Part shown: piece after piece, positions 36,004-47,316 of the stretch
Layout: every line of letters begins with the position of its first letter
Position numbering within the stretch: the stretch's first letter is position 1
NCBI GenBank assembly: GCA_949316495.1
Contig: OX439010.1
Location: forward strand, 9,588,001 to 9,652,000
Length of the DNA stretch: 64,000 nucleotides
Source: Amphiduros pacificus
Taxonomy: Eukaryota > Annelida > Polychaeta > Phyllodocida > Hesionidae
Reading direction: 5' to 3'
Translations under genes and position numbers: made by a program
Notes under the pieces: generated by a model
Database searches by the model: none
The model's input: only the letters and a program-made list of their open reading frames with translations
Told to the model about the DNA's origin: nothing

Positions 36004-38259
36004 TACCTCCCCGGCAGATGTGGCCACTTCTCCCAACATGTACCTCCCTGGCAAACATTCCGCCATGCACACACTAATTAACAATACCTAAACCCAATAA
36101 ATGCATTCGTCTTGAGGGGACTCCATATCTGCACCAGAATCGACTCATAATGGACCCATCAGTCTTCGCGCAGACTCTGCTCGCAAGAAAAATGGTCCCC
36201 AAGCTAACAAGAAACCATCAGCTCAACAGTTTAAATGCACCGCATCAACAGGCCCCTCCTACAGACAATAAAGACACCATAGAAACGGATGGCATAGGGG
36301 TATCAACAACTAGGCTGTAATGTGTGGAGATGCTACTAGTCTCCGAGGACAACACAAAAATACGCCCATCCTCCTGCCATGAAAATGTACTCATCAAGTA
36401 GAGGATGTTGTACAGAAAGCTGTCAGTCTAAAAGGGACACACATAAAGTTATCCTTTCTTCATACATCAAGGGTGCTCTCAAAACGGCATTGTGGGAAAT
36501 AATACTTGTAAATTTACCTGGCAATAAGTACTGTATTTGATATAAAAAAAACCTGTTGAGGCTGATGATTTTTTTTAACTTTCTATTACAACCTTTCAGT
36601 TTACATTTTAATTTAAAGAATTTAGTTCTACAATTCTTTTTATAAAATCATTTCAGAAAAAAGCTACAAAAATGATAATATATACATTATTTTGGTTATA
36701 ATGTTTATGTTGTGATTCTGACCTTATGGTGTTTATTTAACGAAGCAATTTACACTCTCCAATTATATTATAAATGAAGATGAGAGTTGTCCCCACTGTA
36801 AGATATGCCACACTCCCTCCGGCGTGACACGCAGCTATTGAGAGGAGTTCCTACGCCAATCAACATGGTAATATGACACTTTCTCTCACTAATTAGTGGA
36901 CTTGCCAATTAAACTCAAAATTTCAATTTTCCAATTTCTCAAATTTCATCTTTAATTTTAATGTTAACATAAGTCACATTTCACACATTCTCTCATTTTC
37001 CTTTAAACAATTAGGTGAATTTATAATTTTAAATTCAGATCTGTTTGTAATTGGATAATATGTGAAGGACGTATTGAATAGAAAGACCCGGCTCCACATT
37101 ATGACGCCTGTATTGTCGCATTACCGATCTCGTACAAAGCACAAAGTGCCAGAAAACATATTATCTTCTCCAAGAAGTGGTATTAAATAAGTCAATAATG
37201 CTTCATAAAAAGTGATAGATAGCTCTCATAAAAGTTTCTGTTTGAGCGTTTTTTTTCCTCACATGCATGTATTGTGTATCAAAGCTTTACAAGGTCTCAG
37301 GCAGGTCTAGTAGATAACTTGTTACGTTCAACAGGATGCAACATGTAAGTGAATTCTCCATATTGAGCAAACATCATAACTAGGCATCTCTGAAGTGTCT
37401 TTGATTCCGGATAATGTTTCTCCGACATTGTGAGGTCTATCTCTGACACCATTCCTTCTTCTCATCTCATCACAATCATCTCTCCCACCTCCCCAATCAA
37501 TTCACCTCTCTCAACTGATAAAAAAAACATACATGCCTTTTTTATTTATTATTAATCCACTCATTATCCACGACATGCCATATCTTAGCAGCGTGCACTT
37601 TAAGTTAGTCAAGACAAATGCAGATTTCTTTGTTTTCGCGCAGTAAATCAGTCAGTCATGCATTTTTATTTGCGTCCCCTGGCATTTTTATGGTGTGATT
37701 TCCGAGAGCATCTCAGAAACTCATCACTGCATTCTTATTACTGCGCACTAACTGAGCCATCAAAACATAAAATGCACTGGCAGATGCCACATGACATCTC
37801 TACTGGGCCTGAGGCATCGCAGCTTTACGCTACCTCACCTTCCCCTAATGGTGCAGACACATGAAATGCTTCAACCCAATAAATCTAGGATGCTTACATG
37901 TATATCTGTTTTTGAATCTTTATCTATATATGTTACTTAACCTCGGCTTTGTAAACAATTAAACTAGCAGGGATTTGCAGGAATATTCTATTTGAGATTA
38001 TCATTGTTTACCATCCCTGGCATGGAATGGCTTGCAAGACACTGAAATCAGACAAAATAGGCCAAGTCTGTTGATACTAGTGTGAGGAGATTTGTGGTAT
38101 TCTTTGAAGAAGACATTTTTTTTCCTTTGCTTGTCTCTGTTCTATGAAACAACTTATAATAAATGTTTCTTTGTTTTATTTGAGATAGAATGCATGGAAA
38201 TTACTGGGTAAGAAAATGGGGTTTCCCCTGACAGGTGGTTGACAAAGGAGATTATAATA
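36004..38259. other. Noncoding DNA, GC-richer at 36010-36440
   Basis: No gene is recognised. 36500-37700 is AT-rich. A 68-codon frame at 37658-37864 is unrecognised. Confidence 0.45.
36487..36498 (-). promoter_or_regulatory. ZNF143/SBF-like motif
   Basis: GCATTGTGGGAA is TTCCCACAATGC on the minus strand, the same 12-mer core as at 33583. Confidence 0.45.
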
Positions 38260-38640
38260 CAGGGGGTCACAATTAAGATTGTGCAAGGTCAGCAAGGGGC
38301 TCGGGGGTGAAGGTACAGGGGGCTGGGTGCAGGCAGGCGCAGGGATGAACCACTGAGTTATGAGGCCCCTCTAGGGGATTTATCTAAATAATGGTCACGG
38401 AGATTGGAATGCAACCCAAAGGATTTATCCATTATTGTCTACGATCGCGTACATCGTCACGGCCAAGGGGATAGTCCTCAGGATATTTCTGCCTGAGATT
38501 ACCACGAGAAATGAGCTTAATTAAAAATGAATGACCACTATCTGGCTAGGCTTGGGTTGCTTAATTTGGCGGGAAAATTTTCCCACACTGTTCAGAACAC
38601 ATCGATAGGAGGTGTATTATTGGATGTTTGTGACTGCTAA
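38260..38640. other. GC-richer island, candidate regulatory element
   Basis: It holds a G-rich segment (GGGG/GGGGG/GGGGG/GGG at 38296-38326, potential G-quadruplex). Otx-like GGATTTAT strings follow, then an E2F consensus TTTGGCGGGAAA (38565-38576) fused to the perfect 14-bp palindrome GGGAAAATTTTCCC (38571-38584). There is no coding frame. Confidence 0.4.
38565..38584. promoter_or_regulatory. E2F consensus overlapping a Rel-like palindrome
   Basis: TTTGGCGGGAAA matches the E2F/DP consensus. Its last six bases begin GGGAAAATTTTCCC, a perfect palindrome resembling an extended kappaB-type site. Motif evidence only. Confidence 0.4.
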
Positions 38641-40300
38641 TCGCTGAGTTGTGACGAGATGGAGTTGTGACCTACTAAGACACTCACTGTTGTGTCATGA
38701 GTGAGCAACTCATCAATATAAGTGTAAACTACCAAGGGAGACAATGCATTATCCAAACCATGTCTCGTAGGAATACTCTGACAAATATAATAGATACAAA
38801 TTGATACAAATTGTCAATAAACGAGAACAGCCTCTGATTTGTCTCTATCAGGAACTCTATCTGCAGAAATGGTCACATTTAGGCATTGTCTGCCGCGGAA
38901 GACGGCACCGAGTCCATTACTGCGTTACAAACTGTGTGCAGCATTGTTACATTGTGCTCCGTTCCCGTCATGGATTTCTTCTATTAGATTACGCGGTTTG
39001 AGCCGTGCTAAATCACGGCTGATAATATGCTATAATTAGATTTGTAGTAATTAATACAAGGATGCATCCGTTATCTCATCACATTGTTGCTGCTAGCCTG
39101 CTAGAGTCAGCCCCATTGGTTCACTATCAGCTCCGTAACCTCTTTATACAAAAAACATGACGGAGAAAAAGATGGCCTCCCATTCTTATGTAGCAGCATG
39201 TGGCCAAAAATGGGTGATGCTATTACCTTTGTGCTCAATCGGACATATTAATACAAGCCGTGGCTTTTGTTTACCAATCGCCATAAAAGACATTGGAAGA
39301 ACGTGCTTGATTGTTATGTTTTATATTGACAAGCTGTAAAAAATCCATAGCGGAAGTGTTTCATTGCAATGAAAACGGATGGACCGAGAGAACCTGATGC
39401 ATGTGTAGCTGCTATAGACTATATAAAACAGTATAAAACCCTTCCATGGCCTGCTACATGTCAGGGATAAAAGCTGCATGTTTTACAATGGCGCTGGTAT
39501 TATATTTTGTGAGGCTTATATTGACATTTCAATTTGACGCCGTCTTTTGTCTGTGGAGTTAAAACAAACATATGTGAGGTTGCAAGTTGCCATAGCAATT
39601 GAAGTGGTACATTAGAGAGGTCCAGCGAGATGGCTCATACATCTTGTTGTGGGCCCCCTAGCTCCATGACAGATAGCGGAGTGTGGGGCCCCCTAGCACA
39701 TGACAAATAATGGCGGTAGCCAGTTACAATGCGAGTCTGATTTGATAGATATGACAGGCAGTGAGCCGCTAAGGATGAACGATCCCTCAAAACACTGCCA
39801 GCATGCAAGTGAATCTAAAACGTCCCCGTAATCACATTTGATGGAATCATAACGAACATCTACACTGTGCTGTGTGACCTTATTCCAGTTCAACAGTTCC
39901 CCGTATCATTGTATCTCCCCAATTAGCGTGTTCCCCATCCTGAACAGTGTGACATTTACTTGTCAAAGTTCACCCCCATTTACAGATGTGACCCTGTGTT
40001 AATCTTTCATATTACCGTGTTTCATCAGATGCCATTCCATATATTATCACACGCAACAAGGCGTATGCCACATAAATAACCGCTTAGCATTCTTGTTCCT
40101 GGGATATAAAGCTGGTGGGAAGGCGGTGATCAAAACAGGTGGTCTTTATATAGACACTGTAGGTGTTGTTCACATCGCATAGTAATATTTCACTCTCATG
40201 AAAGACTAACCAGGCCATTAATTAATCCCTGTTGGTGAGATATGTCTGGGATAGCGAGCTTGTTAGACATACTCACAGCCATCAATAAGCCTGTGCTTCC
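38641..40300. other. Chain of GC-richer islands with short two-frame ORFs
   Basis: Islands at 38820-39450 and 39540-40300 have frames of 60-66 codons in overlapping phases, none recognised. A 7-bp-arm hairpin AGCCGTG/CACGGCT with loop CTAAAT is at 39001-39020. Near 39650-39705 two GGGCCCCCTAGC strings recur about 40 bp apart and weakly resemble CTCF cores. An X-box at 39587-39600 is listed separately. This is the densest run of CNE-like sequence in the window. Confidence 0.35.
39587..39600. promoter_or_regulatory. RFX X-box-like motif
   Basis: GTTGCCATAGCAAT fits GTYRCCATRGCAAY at every position, with two half sites and a 2-bp spacer. Confidence 0.5.
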
Positions 40301-40439
40301 TCAACTACACACACAAACTCTAAGCTTCATAAGGTTAAAACCTGGTATGTTCATTTATCATTCTTTTTAAGAAAAATTCAACAAGAGTTATTGAAAATTA
40401 TCTGATGAATAACAGAATAAATCTTTGGCAGAAATGCAA

Positions 40440-40455
40440 TGCATCATGGGAAATA
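40440..40455 (-). promoter_or_regulatory. ZNF143/SBF-like motif
   Basis: TGCATCATGGGAAATA reads TATTTCCCATGATGCA on the minus strand, a good SBF match, and is followed by TAGTGATGCAT. Confidence 0.45.
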
Positions 40456-40695
40456 TAGTGATGCATATCACATGACCATCACTTTATCTTGGCAGATAAT
40501 GCCTCTGATATGATATGATGTTAACCCCCTTTTAATGCATTTAAATGCCAAGTATCATTCTGGTAACGACCTTTAAACAATAAACCCTCAGGGCCCTTAA
40601 AGTTCTTAAAAGCATTGTGAGATCTTTGAACGTTAAATCTGCAAGATCGTCCATAATTGCATTTAAGATGATGAACTGATTTATCCTTTGTGGGG

Positions 40696-40709
40696 CTCCT
40701 AGGTGGCGC
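40696..40709 (+). promoter_or_regulatory. CTCF-like motif (moderate)
   Basis: CTCCTAGGTGGCGC matches the right part of the CTCF core (YAGRKGGCRS) exactly and two of four bases of the left part. Confidence 0.35.
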
Positions 40710-43700
40710 TACTGATTCTGTTATTTGAGACGGCTGAGAACACACCAGTCCATTAGTGCTTCATTTTGTTATATTGATACAAATTGAAATCTGCACTTGT
40801 TGCTATTTATGTTTTTTTATCATATTAATCAATTTGAAACACATGTGTGTGTGGGAATGTGCTTATTTGATGACAGATCCCGTGCAGATTTAATCTACTG
40901 AGCACCTCAGAAAAAACACTAAAATAAAATGTATGACGAAATTATCATTTTAAACACAAAAATGCTAGTTACAAATAATACTGAATAATTAGATCTGGAG
41001 ACTGGTGTATGAAGATGTTTTTATTGATATAAATGGGTAAAAGAGCTCATTTGGCGATCTTCTTCGCCATATTATTCGAGTTCTGAGCATGCACCAAGTG
41101 TCTAATCATCAACCTGAGCCGCAGCTCTCAAGTATTTCTCAGCAAATTTTTTCTGCCTGTCTGCTTAGCATGAACAAAATATTTCATTTCAGGATTAATG
41201 AGTTTGCTGCATCTGTGGACTAATTGATTTCAAGAATGTATTCATTAGCTGAAGCTTCAAAACATAAACATTGCATGGATCATTTTGTCCCATATTTTCT
41301 ATATCAAAATGCTGCTGTCCATCGGGACATTCAAATCGCAGTTTCAGAAGTGATGGATGTGGAACACTGCCGTATATATAACGTTTCATGTATAATATCT
41401 ATATATCATTCTCAGTGCACAATAAAGCAGTCTTTTCGGAAAATTGTAAATTCTAGTGGCTGTCTGGTGCAAAGAATTTGAATGTGTATTTGATCTCAAA
41501 ACTGTCATTTTTACATTGTTACAGGGAGCATTGTACTTGTATTTCATATTTTTCTTCAGTTGAAATGGATTTTTGGAAGGATTAAAATTTGCTGAAGTAA
41601 GCAGAATGTAATTGTAAATAAGAAATGCACAGATAAAATAATACAGATATATTTGTTTTCATGCTGATATGCAAGTACGTACATCCATATATGGCAACAA
41701 ATTAATCTAAAAATTTTTTAGGGTATAATTTTTTATAATAGACAACCTGAGCAGTTCTGGAAGGTTCAAGATATCTTCTAAATCATCTTGGTTTTAAGTC
41801 ACAAGTGAGAGTGAATATTTATTTCTGAGAAATACTGATATGCTTTCTATGTCTTTTTCAATGAAATATCACATGTATTTCTCATTAACATTTCAATATA
41901 AGATATTTTTTCTTTTTGATTAAATTTCACTGAGACTATATCTTGAAGATAAATATGACTTTCTTTCCGTAAAATTATTTCCCAGACTTTCTGTCTGAAA
42001 TATTCTGACAATAATTATTGACAATACACTGGAATGTTATATGTTATTTGTTCCTATCTATCACAATCTTCTTCCTTTCTTTATCATTTATTGATAACAG
42101 ATTCCAAACCACCCACAGATAGTGACTATGATGCTAATCTTAGAAATATCCATGTAATTGAGACATTTCTAGCAGCACTGTGACAATATAAGGAGAATGA
42201 TTTGTCTGTGTTCTGTAGCATTCCTGTCTTGAGCAGAAGTAAGTCACATTCTGAGTGGGTGTATGGTAGTTATGCCGTCTATGCTTTATCTCATTTCAAA
42301 GGCAATAAAACTCAAATTTCCACTGTTCCTTTGAAATTGATTATGGCAACTGTCTTTTGACTTCAGTGGACAATAATGTTTGAATAACTAGAATCAGTTA
42401 TATATAGATGAAGGGAGAATTTTTCAAAGAGATAACTTGAAAGGAAAATATGTAGTAATTCATTGATTCTGATTTTTTTTAAATGTCTGAAGTATAGATC
42501 TGCACAAAGACAATAATGATATTAATTATTCAAAACTATATGTCAATCCTGAGTGGATTACTGTGTTCAAGCTTTCATAACGGGATGTCTTTTTGAGCAA
42601 AGTTTGTATTAATATTATTTTTTTCATATATTTGGCTGAGCTACTGGCATAAAGCAATTTGAGGTGCAACACGTTGGCAACGGATGAGGTCTGCAGAAAC
42701 AGGAGGTCAGGATAGTGTACTGTCCTGGAGGCAGTGGAACATTGAGTAGATTGTATTGTTCCCCCAACTGCCACCTCTTGTTTGTCAAGAATTTCCTTGT
42801 CTCGGGATTTATCTAATTATTACATCAGTTCTGTTTTGAACTTGGCGGAAGGTCGGTTACAGTACTTTGCTAAACATGAGTGACACACAGCATATTTTTC
42901 ACATGAACAAGTTTGCACCTTAAAAAATACTGTTACAGGATAAAAATACTATGTCACAAACACGAGGCACCATTAAAGATAAAAACCAGTGATTTTGAGC
43001 AGTGCAATATAAGAAGGTCTTGGGTTCTCAGGCCTAGCCTGACTTGATTGTGATTCTATGAGTATTGAGTTTCAGTATTAAGGAAAAGACTGCCAGGTTG
43101 AGGATGCTTCTGTATTCTTTCTGTCCATTAATGTTAGACAGTCAGACATCTTGGTGTTATGTTTCTCTGTAGGAAGTAGTAGTTTATACGATATACTTTT
43201 CTAATCCACAACCCACAATATGTCCACACTAAGGTACAGTTTCTATGTGAATAAAAGTCATCTGTCGATCAAATGATGGCAGAGTAAATAATACCTCACA
43301 CATATCAAATATAATGCATGACATCTCTTTTAAATATCTAGGTTCAGGAAACAAATGCAGTGTACACCATGAGAGGATTTGACTGCACTGACTATTGATT
43401 TGAGTCATCGGTGAAAAGGTAGGTGTATCTTAGCAGTAGATTAATGGTGGACTGCTAAGTGTTGATTGTATGGAGAGGATTGTACGAGACCTGTGTGCCG
43501 AAGTAGAGAGCGAGGTCTGTGCCTAAGCTCTCATAATCTGTCAGTTCCATGATGGATGATGGAAGGGCCGGATTCTTCCAAGATGGAGGCTGGGAGCCTG
43601 GCCAACTGGGAGTCCTCCATACCTACACTACTGCCACCTGTAAGTTGCCGTTTCTGCTTCACTGACCAATGTCTTCGGCAGCAATACCAGAATCCTGCGG

Positions 43701-44589
43701 GACAAAGCCATGTGCAGGATGGCTGCCTTATGCCCTTATATATATACTAGAGGTATAATATCTGGCTCAAATTAAAGACAGATTAATATTGGTGAGAAAG
43801 CCTTCAATGCAAAAGGTGTGTCGGTAAGCTTATTGATTGTAACTTCTCAGCAAATTGCCAGGAATGTACGTGGGCAAAGCTATCATACTGAATTGGCTAT
43901 AAATATAATGATATCACATATTTCCATGTATCCATTCAAATAAGTCATCATCACCATTCAGTAAAAGTAAAGAAAAATACTCCTATTTTATAAGAGTTAT
44001 CTTGATTCTTGCTTTGCACTAATTGGTGAAATAATTTAGGTTTCAAATGATTTGTAGATATCTAGAGGTTATTAAGGACATATATATCTGTTAGATGTTC
44101 ACTAATTGCAAGAGTTCAAATCTCAGCCAATACATATTTCATAACCTAGATTTGCTTTAAATACCTTGAACTAATAGATGTTATACACAACTTTTTACAT
44201 AACCTAAAATGTTATTGTTCAAATGTTGTATTTTGCTACACATTAACTATATGCTATCAAATACTACTCTTAACATCTGGGGATTAATTATAGTTTTCTG
44301 TTTAAATTGTATGCAACATATATCATAAAGCTTTAATGATCCCACTAAGTTAATCCTAATTTTTATTACTGTCTCTGTGATGTGAGGTTTAATGTATCTT
44401 CCCAGTGAAATATAATTCAAGCAAGAACATGTTTTCATTATAAGTCTGCATTGCCTGTATATTCATAAAACAAAAAATCAATAATTTGCTATATTTGAAT
44501 GTGTCTTTATAATATGGCAGCAATTTTCTCTTTGGAGATAATTTAAAGCTATGAATTCTAATGATTGAAATATAGGTCACACAGATACT

Positions 44590-45110
44590 GTGCCTGGGTG
44601 GTATGGATGGCTGTCTTCGGTGGCTGGAGCAGGAATCCTGCGGTGGAGAGGGACAGCGCCGCCATGGTGTATACATGCTCATAAACTATAATATACAGCG
44701 TGACAGGGTGACCATATGTGCAGGCAGAGTCTCACTGACAAATGTCCCTCCGCACCTTCCTCCAACATCCCAGCCCCACATGTTCCAATATGAGTTACCA
44801 TGGCAACACCATTCATGGGTTCTTGGGATGTTTTTAGAGAAAATACCAGGCCCATACCGAGAGACAGAGAATTTGCAAGGATTGTCGGAGTACTGTTTTA
44901 GACATAATGTGTTCTGGTGGTCAGAGACATGTTTTTGTTGTATGTGTCGCTCTAATGCTAAAAGCCACCATTTTGTTTTAGGATGGGCAAGACAAGCATT
45001 GCATCGGAGGTCAAAGTTCATGATCCCCCTTGTGATGGTCTACTTCCTGTATCACCATCCAACCACGACCAGTACAATGTTTATGTTTAATCTATATGGG
45101 TAACGTTTTT
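44590..45110. other. GC-richer island with unrecognised 166-codon frame and X-box
   Basis: A plus-strand frame is open at 44603-45103, and a 111-codon frame is open on the other strand at 44686-45021. I recognise no domain; the product has scattered Cys and Trp without a familiar pattern. The perfect X-box at 44794-44807 inside it favours a regulatory element. Confidence 0.35.
44794..44807. promoter_or_regulatory. RFX X-box, near-perfect palindrome
   Basis: GTTACCATGGCAAC is the canonical 14-bp X-box with two strong half sites. Confidence 0.55.
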
Positions 45111-46179
45111 AATTCCACAGAGGTGTTGGTGTGTGGTTTATTAGTGCCAAGGATTATACCCTTGTTAAGGAGAACATATTAAATTTTCTGTATTGAATAG
45201 CACAAAGGACTGTTTTTGGCAGAGAATTGTCCATTGCACCAGTGTTGCCTTTACTTGTTAATTATTGATAACTTCCCATAGAACTTTTGCTATACAAGGC
45301 CTTGTTAAGACAACCTTAAGAAATTTACCACTAGCTTCTACCAATACTTTAGCTCATCTTTAATATATTTTTTATATTTAATCTTTAGATAAACATTACT
45401 CTGGTCATCATGGACAGACAGAAATGTTAGGGGTAAATGCCGATTTGACTAGTATTTATATATTAATTAATGAGTTGAGTGGCGAAATCAACTTAGCGAG
45501 TCCATGATGATCAGAGGCGTTTGTTATCTGAGGCAAGGGGAGGGGATAATACATAAACTGAGAGTAGTGTTACACCACTGAGCAAGGATTAGGCTGTTAT
45601 GTTTAGGCTGCTGATCACTATGAACAAAATTCTTCAGCAGATATTTGAGATGCAAATATCAATACCATTAAGATATCTTTAAGCTGTGATCATTATTATC
45701 TGCAAAGTGAGTAGCAATTCTCCCCCAATTAAAGCCATATTGTAGAAGTCAGACATACATCTGATGGGAGTAGGTTTTTTTTATCTTTTTAGTTATAGGT
45801 TTATATATTTGTGGCTGGAGGGGGATAAGTAATAAACTTGGAACTTACCGTGGCATTCTAGAGCAAGTAAAAGACCCAGTAAAACCCAGCACCTTAGTTT
45901 GTGTATTAGATTGGCCATCACCATGGTCAAATTTTGGTACCGTAAATCCAGACTGAGCGAAAGGAGCCCTTCTCCTACTCCGGGCAGAAGTAGGCAATCC
46001 TAGAGAAGAACGGAGTTTAATACACGAGAGTAATAATACCCCAACATCACAGGTAAAGCTATCTCCCAGTGTTTAGTGCTATCAGATATGGTTAAACCTC
46101 CATGGTGTATAGACATCCCATACGTATGCATACTTTAGGTAAGGACTCATACATTCCGTTAGTTAGCATCGGGTGAAGG
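45111..46179. other. Noncoding DNA
   Basis: AT-rich to about 45850, then gradually GC-richer. No gene or repeat array is seen. Confidence 0.45.
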
Positions 46180-46590
46180 TAAAGAGGGCGACGGCGGCTA
46201 CACGGGACATCAAGAGACACTGGATGGCGACATTATCACATCGACGGGATGGTAAGAAGGTACGATCACCATCATCACCTTGACGAGTAATATCCAATTA
46301 GTGATACACAACACTGCCCAGTTGACTGACAGCTACGCATGTGAGGAGAGGGTGCCAGTTTGCACGGGTCTACCCAGTTGTGCGTCCATGCTGGTACGTG
46401 TGTCACGAGGGTTACGGCTGAGGTGGTGGTTCCGACAGTCCTCTCGCAGGCAGCATGGTTGTGACTGGCTGCGGTGCGTGTCAGCGCTTGGTGGCTCTGT
46501 GTGCCGGAGCAGTATCACCACTGCAAAGCACCCAGCAGCAGCTGCCGTACTCTCCCCTCTACCTAGGTAGCCACACGGACTGCAACAGAT
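46180..46590. other. Most GC- and CpG-rich island of the window; promoter candidate
   Basis: Several tens of CpGs are visible over about 400 bp, against a CpG-poor background. A possible splice donor (ATG followed by GTAAGAAGG) lies near 46252. Frames of 96 codons (plus, 46280-46570) and 62 codons (minus, 46333-46521) overlap; neither is recognised. It could be the promoter or first exon of a noncoding RNA or of a gene outside the window. Confidence 0.35.
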
Positions 46591-46829
46591 CTACCCCCCC
46601 TCTCTCTCTCCACCATCATTGCTATTAACTTGATGGCATATCACCATGGATTTGTCACATATAATGTTTTCTAGTCACAACTCTAGTTTATATGTTTGGG
46701 TCTATTGTGTAGCACCTTCTCGGTACCAGATCAGGTGAGCAGCTTGCATGAGGAAATTCACCTTGCTGACTACTCACGTTTCTGTGTTTCTACTCATATG
46801 ATGCTCTAAATCTACTCTTTTAATGCCTT
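46591..46829. other. Noncoding spacer with a short CT-rich run
   Basis: A CCCCCCCTCTCTCTCTCC tract lies near 46595-46612. Nothing else is seen. Confidence 0.5.
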
Positions 46830-47316
46830 GCTTCTATTCACCTTCTTATATGCATCTATTCACTTGATTTGTTATCGATCTATTCACATACTCGTGTGTC
46901 TCTTTATATCTATTCACACACTTGGTTCTGTAGTTTGTCTATTTACCTGTCACTATCCATCTATTCATATACTTGTGTGTTTTATCTATTTACCTACTTG
47001 TGCCCTTTTATTCATCCTTAAAACGTATTGTTGTTATCCATGTATGGATCCACAAGCTGAATACTATCTATTCACCTATCCATCTATTCATCTATTTCTT
47101 AGGTACTATCCATCTATTCATCTATTTCTTAGGTACTATCCATCTATTCATCTATTTCTTAGGTACTATCCATCTATTCATCTATTTCTTAGGTACTATC
47201 CATCTATTCACCTATTTCTTAGGTACTATCCATCTATTCATCTATTTCTTAGGTATTCTCCCCCTATTCACATATTTCTTAGATACTATCCATCTATTCA
47301 CCTATTTCTTAGGTAC
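46830..47316. repeat. 30-bp minisatellite, homogeneous in 47064-47316
   Basis: CTATCCATCTATTCATC plus TATTTCTTAGGTA recurs every 30 bp (for example AGGTACTATC at 47101 and 47131), with about eight well-conserved copies. Upstream from 46830 the same CTATTCAC words recur irregularly, as decayed copies. Downstream to about 47520 a few scattered remnants remain. The 166- and 170-codon frames across it are repeat translations. Confidence 0.93.

Larger units (their letters stand above)
40301..44589. other. Noncoding DNA, mostly AT-rich
   Basis: No gene is recognised. GC-richer patches at 42640-42780 and 43480-43740 have short frames on one strand; the latter includes CAAGATGGAGGC and GGATGGCTGCC (YY1-like). 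40800-42600 and 43750-44560 hold nothing notable. Confidence 0.45.

Noticed and set aside
44603-45103. 166-codon frame as a gene
   Set aside because: The opposite strand is open for 111 codons over the same region, no domain is recognisable and no splice signals fit. Kept only as part of a regulatory-type island.
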